Shown here in pieces: positions 21,368 to 33,425 of a DNA stretch of 64,000 nucleotides; position 1 is the first letter of the stretch; each line of letters begins with the position of its first letter. The notes beneath the pieces are model-generated. The model was given only the letters and a program-made list of their open reading frames with translations, was not told the origin of the DNA and searched no databases. The DNA is from Phocoena phocoena (Eukaryota > Chordata > Mammalia > Artiodactyla > Phocoenidae): assembly GCF_963924675.1 (NCBI RefSeq), contig NC_089236.1:45850500-45914499 (forward strand), read 5' to 3'. The position numbers were made by a program, and so were the translations under genes.

Positions 21368-21566
21368 GGGGCTTCCCTGGTGGCGCAGTGGTTGAGAGTC
21401 CGCCTGCCGATGCAGGGGACACGGGTTCGTGTCCCGGTCCGGGAAGATCCCACATGCCGCGGAGCAGCTGGACCCATGAGCCATGGCCGCTGAGCCTGTG
21501 CGTCCGGAGCCTGTGCTCCGCAATGGAGAGACCACAGCAGTGAGAGGCCCGCGTACAGCAAAAAAA
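21368..21566 (+). mobile_element. CHR-2-type SINE
   Basis: A well-conserved CHR-2 copy (A box TGGCGCAGTGG, B box GGGTTCGTGTCC) with an A tail. The duplication AAAAATTATG lies at 21359-21368 and 21567-21576. High identity to the other copies suggests a fairly recent insertion. Confidence 0.93.
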
Positions 21567-21576
21567 AAAAATTATG

Positions 21577-23606
21577 CAAACCATTCTGTGTTTAGAAATC
21601 TTAATATACATTTTTCCCCAGTTAAAGGAGTAAATGAGTTTTCTAATGCATACCATTAAACAATAAACACAAATACAGATTGATATCTTTGTTCATAAGA
21701 AAAAAATATAAGATTTCTGGGTTCAAAAATTGAATAAAATTATAAACTTCTGAAGAATTCAATAATGGTACTTTCAATAGTATTTTATATAGTATTCTTA
21801 CACAATAAAGCATGTTCGATTATATTTCTGGAAAACACACACACACACATATATATTGAGATAATACTACACACCCACCAGAATTGCTATAACTAAAACT
21901 TGACAATATCAAGTTTTGCTGAGGATATAAAGCAATAGAAACTTTCATATCCTGCTGGTGGGAATATAATTGGTACATCTTTTGGAAATTATTTATGTAT
22001 CATACATTGAAGGTAAGATAATAATATTTGAGCCTGAAATTCCACTCTTAGAAACAGTCACACAGAAATTGGTATAAATGTGCACTAAGAGAAATGTGCA
22101 AGGTTATGTACATAATAAAAGCAGTCAAAGCAAAAATAAGAGTGAATGATTTCTAGTATTCAACAATTCAATCTATGAATTTCAAAGATTTATAGAATGC
22201 AGAAATTATTGGAAAAAAAACACTTCGGACCACTCCAGTCCAATAACCATGTTCATGTAAATCTGAACCCCAAACAGCTGACCATAATGAATCTTTAGAA
22301 GACTAAGGAAACACTGCTCATGATTCTGACAGCTCTCCCTTCTGCAAAAGCACAGATTAGATTTTTTTTTTTGTAAATCTCAGGCAGCTTTTCTGAACAG
22401 AACACTTTGTTGGACCCTCATACCCACATTTGATTATATTATATTGGCTTCCCATAAAACTGCTTTTACTGAGTTGCAATTTGATATGAAGCCATCAGGT
22501 TATATTGAAGGCATCTAAAAACACAGTCCTATAAAATTCACTATAAAGATATGAGAATATTTCTCATTCAATCACACAGTGTTTTTTCTCTCCATAACCC
22601 CCCACTTCAATTAGGGTATCTTGAAATTAATTCTCCTTTGGTGTAAGTATAAGAAACAAACCATATATCTTAGAATTCAAAGCAAAGTTTAAGCAGAAAT
22701 GAACCTCTTATATGTTTAGAAGACAACTTTTGCAATAAATACATAAGCATGCATTAAATATTCATGCTATATAAAATATTCCAAAATGAATACAATATTG
22801 TCAATGTTTTCAATTCATTTTTGGGAAATTACTTCTTTCAAACATCCATACTTGATAAGGTAACACCATAAATAGCATTATAGCACCAAATAAATAAATT
22901 CAAGTGATAGTGGAACATTAACAACTCTTAGAATTGGAGGAAAAGATAGACCAAAAGCAAGAGCACAGATGATTTTAAAAATAAAATCATAGATATATAT
23001 TTTAATAGCTAGAGTTCTTCCGATCTGTGTTATAAGCAGATAATATGCTTTCTTTACTTGCTTTCCTTAACTACTAAAATGGCTTAAAAATTGCATGTAT
23101 ACACACACACATATGATAATCATAAAGAAAACTTCAATAAATTTCCCAAATTGGAAATTACTCAGTCTATACTTTCTGTAAATATCACAGTAAATTTAGA
23201 TAATAGTAATAGAAGTAAAAATATATTAATAAAGAAAATAATGACTCCATATGAAAATAGTACATTGTCTCAAACCAACTGTTAATGAAATAGAAAATAA
23301 AAACTGAATTAAAAAAAACTTGTAAATCTATGGGTTTTTTTTTTTGTTTGCACGTCTTTGAAACATATTGATATCGTATATATTTTAAACAAAAGATTCA
23401 ATTGAGGAATTTAATGAGAAAATCCAATAGAACAATTTTAATAAAAGCTAGAAATAATAAATAATAATTCAATATAATTTTAGCATTAAAAAGGCATGGA
23501 TTGATAAAAACAGTAAGCAATACAACAGAAAACAGTTTAATCAATTTCAATCAAGAAACAAAATAATTATAAAAATTAAAGCAGAAATAGAAACATATTC
23601 TTATTT
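21577..23606. other. AT-rich DNA with an old L1 relic and short CA/TA runs
   Basis: Apart from the L1 relic at 21855-22150 and short CA/TA runs near 21835-21855 and 23100-23112, I see no feature in this 2-kb stretch. Confidence 0.45.
21855..22150 (+). mobile_element. Ancient L1 3'-region relic
   Basis: It contains degraded L1 ORF2 C-terminal phrases in the usual order: CACACCCACCAGAATTGCTA, TCATATCCTGCTGGTGGGAA, then a diverged CCACTCTTAGAAACAG. The reading frame is lost. It is old, comparable to the relic at 61385. Confidence 0.6.
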
Positions 23607-23620
23607 AAAACTTAATGATA

Positions 23621-23823
23621 GAGCTTCCCTGGTGGCGCAGTGGTTGAGCGTCTGCCTGCCAATGCAGGGGACACGGGTTCGTGTCCTGGTCTGGGAGGAT
23701 CCCACATGCTATGGAGCAGCTGGGCCCGTGATCCATGGCCGCTGAGGCTGCGCGTCCGGAGCCTGTGCTCCACAATGGGAGAGGCCACAACAGTGAGAGG
23801 CCCGCATACTACAAAAAACAAAT
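23621..23823 (+). mobile_element. CHR-2-type SINE
   Basis: Complete CHR-2 unit with a short interrupted tail (AAAAAACAAATAAAA). A perfect 14-bp duplication, AAAACTTAATGATA, lies at 23607-23620 and 23824-23837. Confidence 0.95.
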
Positions 23824-23837
23824 AAAACTTAATGATA

Positions 23838-24931
23838 CTGGGTTTTTTTGAAAACTTGACAACAGATTTTTTGAAATATTAGCTAATTAATCAAGAAGAA
23901 ATAAAGTAATCAAAGTGTATGCATGCAATAAATATTGCATTATTAAATAAATTCCGTTAAATAACTCCATCCAAAATGGCATAATGCAAATTCTCTCATA
24001 TTTTCAAAATGCTGATCATTTCCACATCAAATAATCTAGTCCAACATAAATAAGGTGAAATACTTTGCAATTAATTTTATGATTATAGATCTTAAAAGAC
24101 AAAGTACCTGATAAGTAAGGTAATGTAATATAATATAATATGTAATATTATAACTGATAATGTAACACAATAACTAATATTAGAGATTTAACTCACATGT
24201 GAGCACTAGAGACAAATAACTTTAGAAAAAAAGCCACTAGTAATTTAATCCAACAGTGTACTAAATAATAGTTTAGCAAAATCAAATAAAGTTTATTGTA
24301 GGATAGTTACAAAACCAGTTGGTATAATTAACTATAATAATAATTCAATAAAAATAATTAATGAAATAATGAATAATTAATACAATTAATTTTGATCGCA
24401 GTTGAAATATAAGTCAGTACAATTCAACTTTTATTCCCCCCAAAATATTTTATAAATAAGAAATGAAAAATACTGTTTATTAGTATAACTAGTATCTAAT
24501 TGACACATCATTCATACCATTAAATGCATTTCTATTAGAATCTGAAAATGTATCACAATTTACAACATAATTAACATATATTCAATATATTTAAGATAAA
24601 TATATATTTGTTTCTTAAAATGTGAGGACTGTATATAACTAATAAAATATTCTCATGTATATTTTAAATAAATTATTTTCATTATACTATTACTTAAACA
24701 TGTAGAAAATTTACAAGTACTTGTAAACCTATTCTGACTTTTTTAGAAATGCAAAATCCAAGTAAATCAAATACAATTAATTAAATGTAAAATACTGCCA
24801 TCAATTTTATGTGAAAGACAATATTATTTGATGAAACAAAATGTCTTCTTTCAACACAGCTATGACAGTAATCACTACTGACAAAGGTTCCTAAAAATTC
24901 AGCATTTCTATACAAACACATGCCAAAGTTA
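23838..24931. other. Very AT-rich single-copy DNA
   Basis: About 1.1 kb with ATAAT-like simple sequence around 24120-24180. No gene or transposon recognised. Confidence 0.5.
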
Positions 24932-24949
24932 TCTGAATAATTCATTATT

Positions 24950-25280
24950 TTTAAAATTATTTAATTATTTTATTTATTTATTTTTGGTTGCATTGGGTCT
25001 TCATTGCTACACGCGGGCTTCCTCTAGTTGCAGCGAGCAGGGGCTACTCTTCGTTGTGCTGCGTGGGCTTCTCATTATGAAGGCTTCTCTTTTGTGGAAC
25101 ATGGGCTCTAGGTGCAAGGGGTTCCGTAGTTGTGGCATCCCGGCTCTAGAGAGCAGGCTCAGTAGTTATAGTGCAAGGGCTTAGTTGCTCCACAGCATGT
25201 GGGATCTTCTCGGAACAGGGCTCCAACCTGTGTCCCCTGCATTGTCAGGCGGATTCTTAACCACTGTGCCACCAGGGAAG
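24950..25280 (-). mobile_element. CHR-1-type SINE, long form
   Basis: In reverse it shows a TTATTTATTTATTTTTGG tail, GGTTGCATTGGGTCTTCATT, TAGTTGCAGCGAGCAGGGGC and, at the right end, the tRNA-like head CCACTGTGCCACCAGGGAAG. The 18-bp duplication TCTGAATAATTCATTATT is perfect at 24932-24949 and 25281-25298. The body is diverged, including scrambled sequence around 25080-25150, but the boundaries are exact. Confidence 0.93.
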
Positions 25281-25298
25281 TCTGAATAATTCATTATT

Positions 25299-25611
25299 CT
25301 GCACCTTTTATAGACCAAAAATAGTTTTAAATCATTATTGATGTAGTACCTCTACCTTACTTCTTTTTTCATTAGTCTCTGATGATTAAAATAGCACACT
25401 ACTGTGTCACAAAATGTCCTTTTCATGTGCTGGCAAATTCATACACAATTTTTAAAGTAACTTCATTGACTATACCCTTACTATTTAAAAATAGACTTTT
25501 AATTTTGAACTGTTACTGAAAGCATCTTTGTATGCAGTTATTTAAATAGTTTAGATAAATTTAGATAAATCCAGGGGTCCACAAGGACTATTGTTGCCAT
25601 TTTGTGCTTAA
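25299..25611. other. Single-copy spacer
   Basis: AT-rich; nothing recognised. Confidence 0.5.
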
Positions 25612-25615
25612 GATG

Positions 25616-26100
25616 TGTTGACAAAAAAAACACGCAACCTAAAAGCTGTGAGTTATGCTTTATTCCAGGACTTTACTGAGGACTATAGCCTCAGAGACAG
25701 CCTCTCAGATAGCTCTGAGGAACTGTTCCGAAGAGGTAAGGAAGAGTCAGGGTATATAGGAGTTTTCACTGGAAAAACAAAGCAAAACCAAAAACCAAAA
25801 AAAAAAAAAAAAATCAGGTAGTCAGACATCAAAAGATTACTGCTAATCACACACACAAAAGACACCTCTAGTTAATGATTTTAGTGCTTTTCTATGTAGG
25901 GGAAGTTGCAAGAATCCTTCAAGCCTCCTTGAAATTATTCCTTTGATAGGCATGTTAACTATCTAGGGCCAGTATCCTGTTTTTCTTCATCCTGAATTCC
26001 CCTCAGGGTGCAACATTGGGGGCAGCTGCAGTGGCTGAGGGCTTGAGGGCAGAAATACTTTTTCATTTACTGAAATATCAGACAACATTGTTTGTCCACA
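25616..26100 (-). mobile_element. Solo LTR of an endogenous retrovirus, 485 bp
   Basis: On the minus strand it begins TGTGGACAAACA and ends TTGTCAACA, with imperfect inverted ends TGTKGACAA/TTGTCMACA. A TATA box (TATATA, 25758-25753) precedes AATAAA (25664-25659) by about 90 bp, as expected for U3/R. The 4-bp duplication GATG at 25612-25615 and 26101-26104 fits a class I ERV. No internal retroviral genes are adjacent. A diverged copy of the same LTR family lies on the plus strand at 63186-63640. Confidence 0.85.
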
Positions 26101-26839
26101 GATGTGTCAGTCTAACCAAAAACATCTGTACATTAGAAACAATATATTAGAAATTAATCACTTATATTTTAATGTTCACCTGTATCACTGTGATCAATAT
26201 CCATAAATGATATTGGCAATCTATCTGGAAGCACAAATAAATCAACTGAAAACTATTATACTTAAGAGGAAAGCAAAAATACATCATGATGTTTGAATTA
26301 TTTGCCCTAAGTGCTTATTTTCCTTACCTATCTTTTCTGTGGTAGAAGATAAAACAAGTCTCACTGAATGACTTGTGTTCCATGGCAAATTAAGTCTATT
26401 TCTTTCAACTGGTTTAAATTTACATTGCATGATGTCAAAAAAAATGCTGTAATTTATTTACTAATCCACAACTTGAAATTTCTTGGAATGAGATAGATTA
26501 AGAAATTGTGTGGGGATTTACTCTCATTGCCTTGGGAAGAATCAAATCCTTTTTATAAATTGGAGCTAATAGTGGTCACCATGTAGTGTAGTTCAAAATC
26601 GTTAGGACCATGTTACATGACTCTAGAGTACAGTATATTTTTAAAGACTGAGTCTGCAGTCTTAATATTTTATGAATATTTTATTTTATAAGTTGTAAGT
26701 AATGAGTTTTCATAACCTATGAAAAGACCTTAGAGATACATAATATTAAATAGTTGTTCATAAAAAAATTGCATATTGGTGAATTCATCAACAGAGTAAA
26801 GTAAAAAGAGAAAATAACAGAAAAAGCTCAAGATTGGCA

Positions 26840-26960
26840 ATTGGGAATGTGAGTTATGGTCTTACGACTCCTATGTATTCACTGGGTTTCCTTAGGTTAG
26901 TCACTAAGTTTTTTTGGATCTCAGTTTCCTCATCTGTCATAATCAAGAAGCTTGGACTCA
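26840..26960 (+). mobile_element. MIR fragment
   Basis: GTTATGGTCTTACGACTCC, then TTAGTCACTAAGTTTTTTT, then CTCAGTTTCCTCATCTGT follow the order of the MIR core and its most conserved phrase. Old and partial. Confidence 0.6.
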
Positions 26961-27734
26961 AAAACCTCTCAAGATGCCCAAGTTTTAAAATCCTGTTTTT
27001 TACTGTGATGTTAATTCCATTATTTTTGCATTTATTCCAGAATAACATTCTATCCAGCAAGCTTTCCCTAATTATCGAGACAAAAATAAAGTAGCTTTTC
27101 TTTAAATATCTATAGCTCGCGTATACTAATTTTGCAGTATTTATTTTGATCTATTTGGTCCTTATCAATTCATTTGTCTTGGTTCCATACAAGAAGTCAG
27201 GGGCCATTTTGATGACTCCCCTCCTTCTGCATTACCCCTACCACAAGGGCCTTCTAGTGCCACATATACATTGAGGGTATAGTAAAAGTTCAGTAAAAGT
27301 GCGCTGACCCAAACTTGAATCTTATCTTGCCTAAAAGAGCTACTAAATCTTCCTCTTAACTTACTTGGTTATTTGACCTTATCAATACTTCAGATATTCC
27401 CTAGAAATCTCAGCTCTGAATAAATCAGTTTTGATTTTTTGAACTTGCTAATGATATGATCCTCTCAGTTTCAAATATACTATCTACCACCCCAACTAAT
27501 AACTCTAAATCTCTTTCATGGGCCAGATTCCCCTATTTCTGTCACTGGCCTTTATCAGAAACTAGAGCAAAGCTCTTTTTCAGTATTTTCCTTACTTGTA
27601 AAATATTTTTTAACGACTTGAAAGAAAAAAAATTGTATTGTGAAGGGATTGCCTGTTTTTTTCAAATCACTGTATTGTACTTTTATCAGAGCATTGTTCA
27701 TGCTTCATTTTAATTGTACGTTAATTTTTACTAC

Positions 27735-27815
27735 ATACTAGGCTATGAATTTCTAAGGACAGGGATTTTTGTCTTTAATCTCTGTTTACTCCATACTTAA
27801 TATAAAGCCTACCAG
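27735..27815 (+). mobile_element. L2 3' fragment
   Basis: TCTAAGGACAGGGATTTTTG followed by TTAATATAAAGCCTACCA resembles the L2 3' end (aggacagggactttgtctt...). Confidence 0.4.
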
Positions 27816-28484
27816 AGGACCCCACAGAGCATGAACCACCTGAATAAACAAGCTCTGTGCCAGGGCCTGGGTGGAATACATGAGAACTATAAATTGTGGT
27901 TGATGCCTGAGAAAAGTTCACAACTTATTTATGATGACAGTGTAGGTGTATAACATGTGGCAATAGAAAAATCACTGGGTAACACGTAGGTCTTTTCTTT
28001 GAGGAAATTAAATCCTTCTTGATAGGACAAATCTAAATATTCAGCAAAGAAGGGATAGAAACATGTCAGAAGAGGTATGGGGATATCAGAGTTAATTGAT
28101 TGAGCCTATAATACTATTTATATCCATCTCACAATATTGCAGAGTATTTAAAAATGTGAAAATGGATGTATAGAGAATATAAACATGATAAATTAGTATT
28201 ATTCTTGGTGAAAGTGCAGAAACCCATAGGTAAAGGCTTCAAAAGAAACAAATCAAAATTAATGGCATTCTTCTGAGTGAATATTGATACCAACATAAAT
28301 TATAATTTCTATAAAGTTCATGAAGTAGAAATTAAAATTCTGCCCTACACAGCATTGCATAATGTATGTATGTAAATGTTAGTGATAACATGTTTTACCA
28401 CTCTTAATTTATCATTTTCAAAATTATAGATGTATATTTATCCATTGAAAATTATATTCTTTTCCAGAGATAATTCCTTTTTGA

Positions 28485-28503
28485 ATATATATATATATGT
28501 ATA

Positions 28504-28548
<45 letters not shown>
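28485..28548. repeat. (TA)n microsatellite
   Basis: Two TA runs separated by TGTATAGGA; the second is about 40 bp long. Confidence 0.9.
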
Positions 28549-28551
<3 letters not shown>

Positions 28552-29149
28552 GTCAGACAATATCTCTATACCTATATACAAACACATATATTAATTGACT
28601 GTGATTGTCCTAATTTCATGTTTTTCTAATATCTATTATGTGAAAATATTAGGGGGGAATTTTCCAGCCTAAAATTTAAGGTCTTTAATATATTTGATGT
28701 TAATAGTATGTTTTACTTTTCAAAACTAAGTTCACCAGTAATGTCACCTATTTCTGCATTCTATAGAATAATATCCAATTTATTTTTTTCTAAATATTGC
28801 TCTTAATTGATGAAGCTATAAATAGCTCATTTCCAAGTTTCCTAAAAATAATTGTATATTTCTTAGGAGTACTACACTAGAAAAATCGTGAAACATCAAT
28901 ATTAGTAAGATAACTTCCTACTAGTTTGGAATATATGAACATTTTCTCAGAATATCACAATAAAAAAATTCAAGAAATCTGAATTTTCCCTTTCCATTTC
29001 AGCATTCTAACCTCCACCTCAGAGGTTAGAGCCATCTTCCAAAAGCAAGATACTTGAATTTGCTTTTGACTGCTTGAAGTTGCACATTTCATGGGGCATA
29101 AAAACACTAATGGCTGAATAAGTAGAGGAAACTGTTCCTTAATAGGTTT

Positions 29150-29330
29150 AATGTTACTATTATTATGGTTAACATGAATTCAACCTTGCTATTTGCCAGA
29201 CACTGTGCTGATTGCCTTATGATCAATTTTTTCCTCATGTTTTTTCAATTTTATTTTTACAGATGAATGTCCGAAATATTATATAACTTGGTCAGCATGA
29301 CACGGCAAAATCAATTTAAAATACATGTTT
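29150..29330 (-). mobile_element. Possible MIR relic
   Basis: TTTGCCAGACACTGTGCTGA and TTTTTACAGATGAATG occur in the order of a reversed MIR, but the rest is too diverged for certainty. Confidence 0.4.
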
Positions 29331-30297
29331 TATGTCTTCAAGCCAGTGATTCATAGACTACTCCAAGAAATTCTACTCTCGTTAAGCCACACTGTAATAT
29401 ATCTCACTACAATACAGTGAAAGGGACATGACGGTGCTTTTTGCAAGTCAAGAAGTATATCAAAGACATTGTAATACCAACAAGGACTATTTTAAGAATG
29501 AGTCTTGGAATAATGAGAATTTAGAAAGCACATGAGAGTCTATATATGGTTCTGTACAGAAATAGTTAATACTTGCTAGGGAAATCATTTGGATGAGAGG
29601 AAATTCATATAGAAATCAAACAATCTTCTTCTCCTTAATTCATTTAGAATTCTCACAGAAAATGTATTTTTGTGAATATTCTTTAAAATTCAAGCTTTTA
29701 TGAACTCATCTAATATCTAATTTGTCCATGCTCTTTTAGGTAGATAACTAACAAGCTTGGAGCAGTTAACAGCAGCATCGCAGGAAGGAGGAAAGCACGG
29801 TCTTTAATAATTAGAAGAGTAGAATTTCATTCTCACCTTGCGGCCACTTCTGTATATTCTAGTTCCTTCATATGAGATATTAATATTATTTCACATTTCT
29901 TTTGAGATACCAGTGTATTTCTCATAAGATTTCTGTAAAATGCCAAAGAGCTATATACAATTGAAGTTTTAAATGTCCTGCTATGCAACACATGGCCGTT
30001 GGGTGGCAGAGCAGAGGTTCTGCATCAAGGGAACAGGGAAGTCATCCTGCCACTCAAGATCTCCACAGAATAGCCCGCAGGCGAGTTCACTGAAGACCAG
30101 GTCTAATCAACTACATATAGATGATTGTTTCATGAACTGAATTATGATAAGCAATTAAAAAAAATCAAGTGATTGATTATAAGATGGTTATTGAATCCAA
30201 GCAAAGATATTTATTATTGAGGCAAGTTTTAAGTGGGTCACTCTCAAGCCTGATGAAATCTTCCTGTCTGAGACAATGTATCTCTTTTGTGTGCAGG

Positions 30298-30550
30298 ATG
30301 TGATGAATAATAGCATGGTTTCTGGAGTCAAACAGATGACAAATTCTGACTCCATCATTTATTTGTTCTGTGACCCAGGGAAAGCTACTTAATCTAGATA
30401 CGTGTGCTTCAATTTACTCTTTGTAAAATAGGGGAAATTATGGTTCCTAGCCCAATATATTGGAGGAAGGACTGAACGAAATAGTATATGCAAAATAAGT
30501 AGTACCTAGGACAGAGTAATTATTCATATTTTATATTAGTAGTTCTAGTA
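30298..30550 (+). mobile_element. MIR element
   Basis: It follows MIR from head to tail: ATAGCATGGTTTCTGGAGTC, TCTGTGACCCAGGGAAAGCT, ACTTAATCT, TTTGTAAAATAGGGGAAATT, then GGACTGAACGAAATAGTATA. This ancient tRNA-derived SINE is shared across mammals. Confidence 0.8.
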
Positions 30551-30614
30551 TTAGTAGTAGTAGCATGCTCCAAACAATGGTAACTCATAGACTCAAGACA
30601 ACCGTGTTTAAAAA

Positions 30615-30710
30615 ATTTTTTGAATCTAAAAAAAATTTTTTTTATTGAAGTATAGTTGACTTACAATGCTGTGCTAGTTTCTGGTGTACAGCAAAGCTTC
30701 TGACCATCCT
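30615..30710 (-). mobile_element. Short L1 3'-end fragment
   Basis: TTTATTGAAGTATAGTTGAC followed by TTACAATGCTGTGCTAG and GGTGTACAGCAAAGCTTCTG is the reversed L1 3' terminus also seen at 4008 and 58290, here severely 5'-truncated. Confidence 0.7.
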
Positions 30711-30834
30711 TGTCCATTTCTCTTTCTCTTTAATCGTCCTGCTACAGAGATTATTTAGTAATCCTTGCATCATGTAGAGGTCACATGTGAAAGTAAACAA
30801 GATTAAAGGGAAAATTTTATTCCTTACAAGCAGC

Positions 30835-32290
30835 ATATCTTAAACATTTTGGCTTTTTACACTCTTCAAAATCACTGAGGACCCCAAACAACTTTTGTTT
30901 ATTTGGGTGTTACCTATTACTATTTACTGAATTAGAAATTAAAAATGAGAAGTTTTAGAAAATATTTGGTTTAGTTCATTTACCAAGGACATTAATATAT
31001 TAATTACGTTAACAAAAGTAAAGTATTTTATGACAAATAACCGCATTTTGTAGCAAAAAATGTTGAGAATGGCATCCTTTTTGCAAATTTATTTAATATT
31101 TGTCTTATTAGAAGGCAACTGGATTTTCATATTTGCTTCTGCATTATATCTGCAGTAATATATGTTTCAGTTAAAATATGTGAAGTAAATCTGTAAATCA
31201 TAATACAAGTATGTTTTTGGAAATGGAAGAAAACTTTAAAAGCCTTTTGGGATAATTATGAATATTATTCTTTGAAACTCCACTAAGCAGACAGGTATTA
31301 TTTCCTAAAATATGAGTTGCAATGTGGAATCTAAAATTATATTAAAGGTCTTTTTGTATTCTGCTATATTAATCCAATATTCTAATGCATCTAATCCAAT
31401 ATTTGAATGCATCTTTTCTTTATACATGGGTTTCAAAATATTATGCAATTTTGCATAAAACTGGTTCATTGAGTTATACATACTTATCAATGTTGACACA
31501 TTTCAATATACAATATTTTTTTTAAAAAAATATTTGTTTATATCATCACCAGTCTCAAGAGAAAACTCTTTAGTGTTGGAAAGATTTCAAGCTTACGTGG
31601 GAGGATACTATTTTTCCAGAATTCTAATATTCACTTGAAAGTTTGAATTTTATCATTGGTAAAAACATTGTCTCTTCTTTTCCCTAAGGTGACATTCATT
31701 TTTGAGCAATATCTGCCAAATCCCTATGTCTAAATAACTATAGTTTATCATTGTTTTTAAAGTAAAAATGACTTCTCATGGAAAAAAAAATAGTTCAACT
31801 CTAAACTTAATCACACAACTACTTTTTGCTCAAGGAAGTTACTTAAAGTTGGGTATGCAGCACAAGTGCTTTGTTAGCTCATATCATTTCTTCATACAGC
31901 ACATTAAAAAGACTTGTATTCAAAAGCTGAGATTTTTAAAAGTGAATGTCCTTTACTGATTCATCACAGCATTCTTAAATGATTTTTTTTCTTTTTTAAT
32001 GTTATTATTATTATTATGCATTGGTAAAGAATACAATGAAAGCTAGTGAGGCTTGGTTTCACCACCTTAACTCATGCTAAGGCACTAACAGTTTTGCCCA
32101 TGATTACTTTTGCACAATGAGTGAAAATATCAATTTAGTGGAGACGGAAAATAGTGTTTTGGCATATTATGAGAAAAGTTTTGACCACAAGGACCCTCTG
32201 AAAGTGGCTTGGGAACCTCAGGGATTTTATGGAGCACTTTTAATGAATTGTTTTCTTAGAGCAGAATTTGAGCAGATTGGATCTTCCCTA
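30835..32290. other. Unassigned ancient repeat-like block
   Basis: The left part (CACTGAGGACCCCAAACAACTTTTGTTTAT..., about 30880-31260) reads like a widespread mammalian interspersed repeat that I recognise in style but cannot name. The right part contains GACCACAAGGACCCTCTGAAAG near 32180, which resembles the inner ends of hAT-type DNA transposons. No transposase frame remains. Boundaries and identity are tentative. Confidence 0.3.
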
Positions 32291-33120
32291 AAATATTTTA
32301 TTTTGAAAACTATAGTTATTTAAGAATTTCTATTGACAACTTGTAAAATGTTCCTAGAGAACATTCAAACTAAAATAAAGAAACTTTATCAAAATTAAAT
32401 GGTTTGCATTAAGTCACAAAAACACTAATGATAAAACAAAAATTGTGTCTTTAGGTCAGCCTTAGCTTTTCTCTCCTGTACTATTCCCTCTTAATTTAAC
32501 CTTGTAAAATAAAATTTGTCAAGGCATTGATTCTTTCTAAACTATTTCCAATTTCTGACAAACAAACATTTGACAGAAATCTTTAAGATTTAGGAGTAAC
32601 AGTCTTGAAATTATAAGAAATCACCACTTCATAACAAATTTGAGACAGCAAGGTGAAGAAAATATGATGCAATTAAAAGGTGAAACTACATTAATTACTC
32701 TCAATAAAAAATCACATCATATGTAAAAAGAATTTCTAAGTTACATGTTTTTGGCATAGCAGAATAGTACACACTGAAAGAATAAATTTTATTTTTTTCC
32801 TAGTGCTATACATTATCAATCATTTATGGCTATCTGTGAAAATCCAATGCCTTTTTCTATTTAGATCAGCTAAAAATATAAGAAAAAAAATTTTGCTTTT
32901 TTTGGCAACATGATAAATTAATTATGAAAGGACTGCAATTTTGAGTTGTACAGTACTGTGGCAAACACAATAATTAAAAAGTAAAGTATTAACATGGTTA
33001 TTTCCAAAGAGTTTTTCCTATTTTCCTATGTATGCTTCAATAAAATTAATCAAATGCTTAAGGATTTTAAAAGTTATAAGAATGAAAATATTTCCTTAGG
33101 AAAACCAATATATGTATGTA

Positions 33121-33124
<4 letters not shown>

Positions 33125-33192
<68 letters not shown>
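33125..33192. repeat. (TA)n microsatellite
   Basis: Almost 60 bp of uninterrupted alternating TA, the longest such run in the window. Confidence 0.95.
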
Positions 33193-33195
<3 letters not shown>

Positions 33196-33344
33196 CTTTA
33201 CAGTAAGGAACCTGGATAGTACAAATGTGGTTTTCCAATTTCAAGGGTTTTGGTCAAACTAAGCCTGAGGTTTGTATATTTTCTGATTAATCAAAAATAT
33301 AATATTTTATCTTATAGTCTGATAATTTTTGGAACATGTCTCTA

Positions 33345-33425
33345 AAGACCACAGAGTCTTTGTCTCCATAGCCCTCTGTGCCAAACGTAGTGCTTTCCAT
33401 ATAGTGCACACAATAAATGCTGATC
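33345..33425 (+). mobile_element. L2 3' fragment
   Basis: GAGTCTTTGTCTCCATAGCC followed by TAGTGCACACAATAAATGCT corresponds to the end of L2 (…gtgcctggcacatagtaggcgctcaataaatg…) in degraded form. Confidence 0.55.

Larger units (their letters stand above)
26105..30297. other. Mostly single-copy DNA with a few ancient relics
   Basis: About 4.2 kb with no gene recognised. Small MIR/L2 relics and one TA microsatellite inside it are listed separately. The remainder shows no structure I can support. Confidence 0.45.
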
